A stretch of 64,000 bases of DNA from NCBI RefSeq assembly GCF_001684975.1, contig NZ_MAYH01000051.1, positions 62,001 through 126,000 of the forward strand, written 5' to 3'. The DNA comes from Chryseobacterium artocarpi (GTDB lineage Bacteria; Bacteroidota; Bacteroidia; Flavobacteriales; Weeksellaceae). The translations under genes were made by a program, and so were the position numbers. Below the pieces are notes generated by a model. That model searched no databases and had not been told where the DNA came from. It worked only from the letters and a program-made list of their open reading frames with translations. Each line of letters starts with the position of its first letter. Position 1 is the stretch's first letter. Shown piece after piece: positions 58,219 to 64,000 of the stretch.

Positions 58219-58617
58219 ATGCTTAAGTTGAGATGGAGTGTTTTGGCTCTTTTTGCAGTACTGCCATTGTATGCTCAGGAAATAGACTGGAATAAGGTAA
58301 ACAGTAATACAGTCTTTAATCTTATAACCAGACAGGATATTGATCAGAATGCTTATCATTCTACTATCATTCAGATAGGTGATTATAATAATGCTGAACT
58401 TTCTCTTAATAACAAAAGTAATATTGCTGTAAAGCAGCTTGGTGACTTTAATGCCCTTTATTTTAATAATTCATTTACAGATAAAGAAACCCAAACTGCT
58501 ATTACTACACAAGGAAGTAATAATATTATTGATATTACAGGAAGCAACAGTATTTCAGATGGAATTCAGGTCAATATAAAGGGAGATAATAAAACAGTTT
58601 TCATGAGAAATTATTAA
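58219..58617 (+). CDS. csgB: Minor curlin subunit CsgB-like
   Basis: A 132-residue exported protein (signal peptide to LPLYAQ) with degenerate curlin repeats: STIIQIGDYNNAELSLNNKS, VKQLGDFNALYF, ITTQGSNNIIDITGSN and a terminal NIKGDNKTVFMRNY. Such a short subunit with poor repeats and a basic C-terminus fits the CsgB role of nucleating CsgA and anchoring the fibre at the cell surface. It has its own promoter resembling that of csgA and is followed after 7 bp by csgE. Assignment as CsgB rather than a second CsgA rests on size and order. Confidence 0.8.
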   Translation: MLKLRWSVLALFAVLPLYAQEIDWNKVNSNTVFNLITRQDIDQNAYHSTIIQIGDYNNAELSLNNKSNIAVKQLGDFNALYFNNSFTDKETQTAITTQGSNNIIDITGSNSISDGIQVNIKGDNKTVFMRNY

Positions 58618-58624
58618 AACACGA

Positions 58625-59359
58625 GTGATGAAAATTTTATATTCCCTTAGTCTGAGTACTTTATTTATCTTCCTGTCTATACAGGTTTATGGGCAGGAAG
58701 ATAAAAAAGTAAATGCAAAAATAGAAAGCAGCCATATTGAAAACCAAATAAAGCTAAAAGCAGTTGTTATTAATAATACTGCTGTTTACAAAGAGCTTAA
58801 TTACCTTTTAGTTTCTATAAAAAAAGGAGATGGAGGAAACCTTTCCAACAATCAGCAGAGTGGTAAGTTTTCTGTAAACCCTAATGAGGTAAAAACATTA
58901 TCGGAAATAAGCGTAAATCTTGAACCCAAAGATGCCCTGAAAGCTTTTCTTTATATCAGAGACGAAGAAACCCGGACTTTAGTTGCAAAAGATAGCCTTG
59001 AGCTTAATAATGATCTTTTTAAAAAAAAAGCGGTAAGAATAGAAGAGGACGCGGTTTATGAGCTTAAAGGACTTACCATTGATGAAACCAAGACTAAAGT
59101 TGGTAAAGATTTCTACGATATGTTTTATCTCCAATATAGCCAAATTCCGGATAAAAGCATTAGTGCTGTTACTATTTCAGAACTTCCTCTCCGGGGTACA
59201 AGCGGTCAGATCAATATTCAGATTGACGATAAAGTAATTTATAGCTTCATGACCAATCCAGGAGAAGATTATTTAAAAGAACAATTAGCATTCAGCTTAA
59301 AATATATCAAAGAATTTAACGCAAAGAAAAACCTTATTAAAAATGAATTTATTTACTAA
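58625..59359 (+). CDS. csgE: Curli assembly protein CsgE with N-terminal CsgC/CsgH-like module
   Basis: A 244-residue periplasmic protein (signal peptide to about residue 23), nearly twice E. coli CsgE (129). Residues about 140-240 are CsgE: GKDFYDMFYLQYSQIPDKSI, AVTISELPLRGTSGQINIQI and DDKVIYSFMTNP followed by an amphipathic helix. Residues 27-128 are a separate beta-sandwich-like module (NAKIESSHIENQIKLKAVVI, KKGDGGNLSNNQQSGKFSVN, TLSEISVNLEPKDA) whose G-G-x-S-N-x-x-Q-S-G-x-F pattern recalls the CsgC/CsgH amyloid-inhibitor family. CsgE caps CsgG and delivers subunits; a fused chaperone would keep CsgA soluble. The N-terminal assignment is my inference. Confidence 0.85.
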   Translation: MMKILYSLSLSTLFIFLSIQVYGQEDKKVNAKIESSHIENQIKLKAVVINNTAVYKELNYLLVSIKKGDGGNLSNNQQSGKFSVNPNEVKTLSEISVNLEPKDALKAFLYIRDEETRTLVAKDSLELNNDLFKKKAVRIEEDAVYELKGLTIDETKTKVGKDFYDMFYLQYSQIPDKSISAVTISELPLRGTSGQINIQIDDKVIYSFMTNPGEDYLKEQLAFSLKYIKEFNAKKNLIKNEFIY

Positions 59360-59370
59360 AAACGTCCGCC

Positions 59371-59781
59371 ATGAAAACTTTTATCATTATTTTAATCTTT
59401 ATTGCGGGTATTTTCTCCGGGAAATCTCAGCAACTTGTTTATAAGCCAGTAAACCCAGCATTTGGGGGAGATACATTTAATTATCAGTGGCTTTTAAGCT
59501 CTGCCAATGCCCAAAACCAGTTTGATGAAAAAAATGACTACAAAGATCTGCTTGATCGTGCCAATTCTCTTGATAGTTTTACCCAAAGTCTGAACAGACA
59601 GATCTTAAGTGAACTTTCAAGAAAACTTTTTGAAGAGCAGTTCGGAGATGGAAATATACAACCCGGGAATTACCTCTTCGGGTCGCTTTATTTACAGATT
59701 ACCACAACTAATCAGGGACTTTTGATCAATATTTTGGATACCAGTACAGGCGATCAGTCCGAGATCGTAATTCCGAAATAA
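59371..59781 (+). CDS. csgF: Curli assembly protein CsgF
   Basis: A 136-residue secreted protein (signal peptide MKTFIIILIFIAGIFSGKSQ). The conserved N-terminal CsgF segment is intact: LVYKPVNPAFGGDTFNYQWL followed by LSSANAQNQF, equivalent to the region of E. coli CsgF that inserts into the CsgG channel. A helical neck (ANSLDSFTQSLNRQILSELS) and a C-terminal beta part (YLQITTTNQGLLINILDTST, GDQSEIVIP) follow. CsgF sits at the outer face of the CsgG pore and couples CsgB nucleation to secretion. It lies 11 bp after csgE and 25 bp before csgG. Confidence 0.93.
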   Translation: MKTFIIILIFIAGIFSGKSQQLVYKPVNPAFGGDTFNYQWLLSSANAQNQFDEKNDYKDLLDRANSLDSFTQSLNRQILSELSRKLFEEQFGDGNIQPGNYLFGSLYLQITTTNQGLLINILDTSTGDQSEIVIPK

Positions 59782-59806
59782 ATAAAAACTTAATACCAAA
59801 CTTATC

Positions 59807-61171
59807 ATGAGAGCTTACATCTACACCAGAATTTTTTTCTGTAGTTTTCTGCTATGCATTCTACAGGCTTGTAGTTCGATTTTTGGCTTACCTTCAGATC
59901 CTGAAAAGCCAACGATGGGAGAGGTGACATCTTCCACAGAAGAACTGAAAACACTTCCTTTACCGAAGGAAAAAATTGTCATTGGAGTTTATAAATTCAG
60001 AGATCAGACGGGGCAGTATAAACCATCTGAAAACGGTAACAACTGGAGTACTGCAGTGCCACAAGGTACTACTACCATTCTCATTAAGGCACTCGAAGAC
60101 AGCCGTTGGTTTATCCCTATTGAAAGAGAAAATATTGCCAATCTGCTCAATGAAAGACAAATCATCAGATCTACACGTCAGGAATACATTAAAGATGCTG
60201 ATAAAAACAGCCAGTCACTTCCTCCGCTTCTTTATGCCGGAATTCTTCTGGAAGGAGGAGTCATTTCCTATGACAGCAATATCCTGACAGGCGGTCTTGG
60301 AGCACGATACTTTGGTATCGGAGCATCCACACAATATCGCCAGGATAGAATTACCATTTACCTACGCGCTGTTTCCACCCTCAACGGGGAAATCCTTAAA
60401 ACTGTTTATACTTCTAAAAATATTCTTTCCACAAGCGTAAACGGAAGCTTTTTCCGATATATAGACACCGAAAGACTGATGGAAGCTGAGGTAGGTTTTA
60501 CTCAGAACGAACCTATTCAGCTAGCTGTAACCGAAGCCATTGAAAAAGCTGTGAAATCTCTCGTTATTGAAGGAATCCAGGATAAAATATGGGGAAAAGC
60601 AATAGACAGCACAACTAGTTATCAGGCTTTGATCAATGAATATAAGAGAGAAAAAGAAGATAACAACGGAAGAGTAATCGGAAACAGATATCCAGGTAAT
60701 TACAGACAGAAAGTTGCTGTATTTGCCAATGTGGAAGGACAGAAAGTAAGAGATGATTATGTAAACCCTAAAATGAATATCGGAGGTAAAATAGGGATGA
60801 AATACTTTTTAACTCCCAACTTTAATGTTGAGGTGAATGGTAATTATTTTACCCTCGAAAATAAAGATATTGTAAAAAGAAATTACTACGGTCCTGAAAT
60901 AAACCTTGAATACCTCCTTTTCCCGAAATACAGATTCAGCCCATATATCTATGGTGGGGCAGGAGCGCTGTATTCCAAATACAAGCCTCAATATAAAGGA
61001 CAGTTCGGAGGCGGTCTCGAATACATGATAGACAATAATTTTTCACTGAGAGCATCTGCTCAATACGATCTTGGTTTTAAAGATAACTGGGAAGGGCTTA
61101 TCAATGGAAAAAGAAAAGATCAGGCATTACGCTTTGCATTGGGAATCAATTTTTACCTTGGAAACAAATAA
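59807..61171 (+). CDS. csgG: Curli secretion channel CsgG with C-terminal beta-barrel extension
   Basis: A 454-residue outer-membrane lipoprotein (lipobox LQAC, Cys22); E. coli CsgG has 277. Residues about 55-265 match CsgG closely: KFRDQTGQYKP, STAVPQG, ALEDSRWFIPIERENIANLL, NERQIIRSTRQ, PLLYAGILLEGGVISYDSNI and VTEAIEKAVKSLVIEGI. The eyelet loop has one extra residue and reads SENGNNW (Asn79, Trp80) where E. coli has YPASNF. After a linker, residues about 290-454 form a separate outer-membrane beta-barrel (GGKIGMKYFLTPNFNVEVNG, SPYIYGGAGALYSKY, RFALGINFYLG) of about eight strands. It is the nonameric curli export pore; the extension is not needed in E. coli. Confidence 0.93.
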   Translation: MRAYIYTRIFFCSFLLCILQACSSIFGLPSDPEKPTMGEVTSSTEELKTLPLPKEKIVIGVYKFRDQTGQYKPSENGNNWSTAVPQGTTTILIKALEDSRWFIPIERENIANLLNERQIIRSTRQEYIKDADKNSQSLPPLLYAGILLEGGVISYDSNILTGGLGARYFGIGASTQYRQDRITIYLRAVSTLNGEILKTVYTSKNILSTSVNGSFFRYIDTERLMEAEVGFTQNEPIQLAVTEAIEKAVKSLVIEGIQDKIWGKAIDSTTSYQALINEYKREKEDNNGRVIGNRYPGNYRQKVAVFANVEGQKVRDDYVNPKMNIGGKIGMKYFLTPNFNVEVNGNYFTLENKDIVKRNYYGPEINLEYLLFPKYRFSPYIYGGAGALYSKYKPQYKGQFGGGLEYMIDNNFSLRASAQYDLGFKDNWEGLINGKRKDQALRFALGINFYLGNK

Positions 61172-61182
61172 AAACACGAATT

Positions 61183-62694
61183 ATGAAAACTTTAATTAAA
61201 ATACTAAGCATATTCATCCTAACATTTTGTCTGTTTTCATGTAGTGAAGACCTTGTAGAACAGGCTCAGACAGGAACCCTAAAAGGAAAAGTAGTAAAAA
61301 GAGGCAGTAATACTCCGCTTGCAAACGTGAAAATTTTCACAACTCCTACCACGCAAACTGTTTTCAGTGGTACTGATGGTTCATTTGAAATCACAGCAAT
61401 GCCGATTGGAAATTATTCCGTAAAAGCAGAGCTTTCAGGATATATAACAAGCTTTCAGTCTGTAAATATGCAGACTCAAAATCAGGTGGTGACCGTGGTA
61501 TTTGAAATGGACGATGATACCTCTTTAAATTCTCCACCTTCTACGCCACAGCTTCTAAGTCCGATAGATAATGCGGTAAATCAACCTTTAAGTGTTGAAC
61601 TAACCTGGAGTGCAACAGATCCGGATACAGCAGATGTTTTAAAATATAGTTTAACAATTAAAAATAATCTTGACACTAATGTGATTCAGGTTAATGATTT
61701 GGCAGCTACTCATTATACGCTTTCAAATCTGAAGTTTGGTGTAAGCTACTTCTGGCAGGTGTCTGTTTCGGACGACATTCATCAGCCAGTTTTAAGCTCT
61801 ATCGGCAAGTTTACGACGAATACGGTTCCTGCCAACAGGTATCATTATACTCAAAAGCAGAATGGTAATTTCGTGATTATCTCCAGTGATGGACAAGGAA
61901 ATAATTTTCAGTTCACGAATTCATCCTACAATAGCTGGCGACCAAGGAAAAATAATAATGCAGGGCTCATCGCATTTTTACGCACCGAAGGCGGAAGCAC
62001 CCATATTTACACTGCAAACCCTGATGGATCCAATCCGTTTAAGGTCACAACAGTGCCTGTAGCAGGATTTAATAACTTCGAAATGGATTTTGCCTGGAGT
62101 ACCAATGGTAAGGAAATTCTTTATTCAAACTTTAATAAACTTTATAGGATCAATAAAGATGGTAGCGGACTTACTTTAGTATATACAACACCTGATGGAA
62201 GTATGATCTCAGAATGTGACTGGAGCTACGACGGAAGTAAAATTGCCCTTAAAACCAACGATTATAATGGTTATAACACGAAAATATACATCATAGATAC
62301 CACAGGAAATGTTATTAAGACAATATTGTCCGGAACGGCTGGAGCAAGTGGTGGACTGAACTTCTCTGTAGACGGGCAACTCCTTCTTTTCACTCGGGAT
62401 GTCGCAGGATATGAAGACGCAAGTGGAAATTATCGTCAATTAGATTCTCATATTTTTATCTATAATCTAACGAATGATGCTTTAACCGATATTTCCTCCG
62501 AAAGCGAGAAAGCAATGGGAACCAATGATCTTGATCCAAGATTCTCCCCAAATAATGCTCAGGTGATCTTTATGAATACCTCTAATGATAATATTTCCCA
62601 GCGAAATATCATGGTAATAGACTTGAGTAGCAACATGACAGATCTTACACGTTCCGCACTTTTCAGTAATGGAGAAATGCCGGATTACGAATAA
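61183..62694 (+). CDS. Curli-operon lipoprotein: carboxypeptidase-regulatory, Fn3-like and TolB-type propeller domains
   Basis: A 503-residue lipoprotein (lipobox FSC, Cys20) encoded 11 bp after csgG and therefore the sixth gene of the locus. Residues about 30-110 are a carboxypeptidase regulatory-like (CarboxypepD_reg/PEGA) domain (TGTLKGKVVKRGSNTPLANV, IGNYSVKAELSGY). Residues about 118-215 resemble an Fn3 sheet (PPSTPQLLSPIDNAVNQPLS, FGVSYFWQVSVSDD). Residues 225-503 hold PD40/TolB-like propeller blades (HIYTANPDGSNPFKVT, LYRINKDGSGLTLVY, KIYIIDTTGNVIKT, LDPRFSPNNAQVIFM). None of the E. coli csg genes is similar. A surface or periplasmic scaffold for the curli machine is likely; it is unnamed. 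Confidence 0.8.
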   Translation: MKTLIKILSIFILTFCLFSCSEDLVEQAQTGTLKGKVVKRGSNTPLANVKIFTTPTTQTVFSGTDGSFEITAMPIGNYSVKAELSGYITSFQSVNMQTQNQVVTVVFEMDDDTSLNSPPSTPQLLSPIDNAVNQPLSVELTWSATDPDTADVLKYSLTIKNNLDTNVIQVNDLAATHYTLSNLKFGVSYFWQVSVSDDIHQPVLSSIGKFTTNTVPANRYHYTQKQNGNFVIISSDGQGNNFQFTNSSYNSWRPRKNNNAGLIAFLRTEGGSTHIYTANPDGSNPFKVTTVPVAGFNNFEMDFAWSTNGKEILYSNFNKLYRINKDGSGLTLVYTTPDGSMISECDWSYDGSKIALKTNDYNGYNTKIYIIDTTGNVIKTILSGTAGASGGLNFSVDGQLLLFTRDVAGYEDASGNYRQLDSHIFIYNLTNDALTDISSESEKAMGTNDLDPRFSPNNAQVIFMNTSNDNISQRNIMVIDLSSNMTDLTRSALFSNGEMPDYE

Positions 62695-62940
62695 AGAATT
62701 AAATAAATAACTTGGATTGAAAATTTAGAATGGAATGAGTGGTCAATTGTGAGTAGTCAATTTGCTGTATGAATCAATTTTATTGAGTGTGGCAATTGAC
62801 TATTCACTTTGCAATTGAGTTTAAAATTAAAGATTGAATGTTTAACACTTTGGATCTCTGATTCACTTTGCAAAGCAAAAACTCACAATTACTTCTTTCT
62901 TCATATTAATAAAAATTAATAATCAGTTTGTTTGCCTAGC
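62695..62940. repeat. Degenerate intergenic repeat after the csg operon
   Basis: The gap contains GGTCAATTGTGAGTAGTCAA, GCAATTGACTATTCACTTTG and TTCACTTTGCAAAGCAAAAA, i.e. the same TTGAC/TTTGCAAAGCAAAA sequence family as at 47950 and 56910. No gene is seen. Confidence 0.4.
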
Positions 62941-62970
62941 TTTTTATTAATAGGAATTTGGGAATAGGCA

Positions 62971-63006
62971 AAAAAAATTCCAGATCATAAGGTCTGGAAT
63001 TTTTTT
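62971..63006. terminator. Bidirectional terminator between the csg operon and the regulator gene
   Basis: Perfect 14-bp arms AAAAAAATTCCAGA and TCTGGAATTTTTTT with an 8-base loop. It ends the minus-strand regulator gene and can stop read-through from the csg operon, 277 bp after its last stop. Confidence 0.85.
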
Positions 63007-63034
63007 GGTTAATTATTTGGTTAATTGGTTTCAA

Positions 63035-63685
63035 TCAGTCAATGATGTGATTTTCAAGAGCGTATTTTACAACGCCTACAGTGTTTTTGACATTGAGTTT
63101 CAAAAGAATTTTTTTTCTGTGTGTTTCTACCGTATTGATACTGATAAATAGTTTTTCAGAGATGTCTTTGCTGCTGTAGCCATCACAAATAAGTTTCAGG
63201 ATTTCCATTTCACGGCGGGTGAGAGGATCTCTGAGGTGAAGTTTGCGTTTTTCCTGTTCATTGCTGATAAAGCTGATCATTCTTTCCTTCGCGTGATCAC
63301 AGATGTAGATCTCGTTCAGAAGTAAGGCATTAATGGATTTTAAAAATTCATCATACCTGCAGTTTTTGTCAAGATAACTTTTGATGCCTTTATTGAAGAG
63401 CTTTCGGATATCAATAATATCGTAGCAGCTTCCTATGATAATAATTTTTATATTTTCATGCTCAGAAGTGATATTCTCTACTGATTTATATAACTCTGTA
63501 AGCATTAGCATGTTTGAGCTCATAACAAGAATTTCTGGGGGCTCTTCTTTTAGATGTTTAGACAGAGTTTCGAGGGAATTACAGATATCAATGTTATTAA
63601 AAATTTTGCTCTGTGTCAATAGTTTTGATAAGCCTTCTGTGTATAGCATCGGTTCATCAAAAATAGTTAATCTTGGTTTCATCAT
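63035..63685 (-). CDS. LuxR/NarL-type regulator with atypical receiver domain (CsgD-analogue candidate)
   Basis: A 216-residue protein: receiver-like domain (about 5-125) and LuxR helix-turn-helix (about 150-212: PLTRREMEILKLICDGYSSK, DISEKLFISINTVETHRKKI). The receiver keeps the acidic pair (FDEP, 10-11) and the conserved lysine (SYLDKN), but Ser56 in PEILVMSSNM sits where NarL has its phosphorylated Asp. Phosphorylation control is therefore unlikely. The gene faces the csg operon tail to tail; E. coli CsgD is also a LuxR-type protein with an atypical receiver. No histidine kinase gene is adjacent. Minus-strand -7 box TAAATTTG at 63753-63760. Control of csg genes is inference. Confidence 0.85.
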   Translation of the reverse strand: MMKPRLTIFDEPMLYTEGLSKLLTQSKIFNNIDICNSLETLSKHLKEEPPEILVMSSNMLMLTELYKSVENITSEHENIKIIIIGSCYDIIDIRKLFNKGIKSYLDKNCRYDEFLKSINALLLNEIYICDHAKERMISFISNEQEKRKLHLRDPLTRREMEILKLICDGYSSKDISEKLFISINTVETHRKKILLKLNVKNTVGVVKYALENHIID

Positions 63686-63909
63686 GGCTAGTTTTGTTTA
63701 TATAAAAATATAAAAAAAACTTCACATTTTGCATAAAATTGATAAATAATTTCAAATTTATATAAATATTTACATAATAAAATGTTGTTTTTGTTGATTA
63801 TTTGTTAAATAATTCTCTTTTTGTTGAGTTTTAACGAAAAAACTTGGAGTTATCTTTATTAAAACGTGAATTCTACTAGCTTTTTGAGGTTCTTAATTCT
63901 TTGAGTAAA

Positions 63910-64000
63910 TTATTTAACTAACACTTTGGGGATATGTTTCACAGGAAAATTCACTGAGTTGGCAATAAAACAAAATTCATTTGCTTTATGATGAAGCTTC
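63910..64000 (-). CDS. OsmC family protein (C-terminal end only)
   Basis: A minus-strand frame enters from the right edge and stops at 63910-63912. The visible 29 residues, KLHHKANEFCFIANSVNFPV followed by KHIPKVLVK, resemble the C-terminus of OsmC/Ohr-fold proteins, where the conserved Cys (in CFIANSV) is the second peroxidatic-site cysteine. OsmC proteins reduce organic hydroperoxides. The remainder lies outside the window, so the identification rests on one motif. Confidence 0.5.
   Translation of the reverse strand, partial: KLHHKANEFCFIANSVNFPVKHIPKVLVK

Noticed and set aside
63690..63909. Small gene between the LuxR regulator and the OsmC end
   Set aside because: The stretch is AT-rich without a plausible start, frame or terminator; it fits the promoter and leader of the regulator gene.
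1..64000. tRNA, rRNA or riboswitch genes
   Set aside because: No cloverleaf with a GTTCRA-type T loop, no rRNA-like sequence and no recognisable riboswitch core was found by eye; a covariance-model scan would be decisive.

Overview
The window looks like a chromosomal segment of a Bacteroidota species of the Flavobacteriia, most likely Chryseobacterium or a close relative. The evidence is low GC content, core promoters of the Bacteroidota type (TTTG, 17-19 bp, TAnnTTTG), few Shine-Dalgarno sites, many lipoproteins and TonB-dependent receptors, and a Bacteroidota-type curli locus. The genus is an inference from gene content. I saw no rRNA, tRNA, CRISPR array, insertion sequence with a transposase, or prophage.

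Layout. 1-6.2 kb: housekeeping genes (prolyl oligopeptidase 5' end, LOG protein, pepD, recR, a family 2 glycosyltransferase, secG). 6.6-15.6 kb: a paired M16 protease operon, a UvrD/PcrA helicase and a large TonB-dependent receptor. 15.7-24.1 kb: accessory genes, namely a beta-helix protein without a signal peptide, a secreted esterase, two small helix-turn-helix proteins behind a perfect inverted repeat, an overlapping HipA-like kinase/DUF3037 pair, a flavin reductase and a GxxExxY protein. 24.1-35.8 kb: tyrosine/homogentisate catabolism (fahA, hppD, hmgA) interleaved with two CoA-transferases and a membrane-bound TPR-HTH regulator started by TTG. 35.9-38.5 kb: a TonB receptor with a CxxC in its plug plus a thioredoxin-like protein, under a promoter that is itself a palindrome. 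38.5-51.8 kb: redox and stress genes (HxlR regulator with divergent quinone oxidoreductase, Crp/Fnr-DoxX-AhpD-like operon, MdaB/ABM/DJ-1/aldo-keto reductase operon, LysR, GNATs), with MITE-like nested inverted repeats around the HxlR cluster. 52-56.8 kb: nitronate monooxygenase, mpl, acyltransferase and CoA Nudix hydrolase. 57.1-63.7 kb: a complete curli amyloid locus.

The most interesting region is the curli locus: csgA, csgB, csgE, csgF, csgG and a sixth, undescribed beta-propeller lipoprotein gene, followed by a convergent LuxR-type regulator with Ser at the phospho-acceptor position. CsgA has about 22 half-repeats, roughly twice the E. coli number. CsgE carries an N-terminal module resembling the CsgC/CsgH chaperones, which would explain why no separate csgC is present. 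CsgG carries a C-terminal outer-membrane beta-barrel. csgA and csgB each have their own promoter; both contain AAACCATGA exactly 56 bp upstream of TATACCTTT, which suggests one shared activator, and a terminator/attenuator lies between them.

Other points: an unpaired 14-bp terminator at 25615-25645 implies an unannotated minus-strand transcript in a 1.4-kb gap, and several palindromic candidate operators sit at regulator or receptor promoters.
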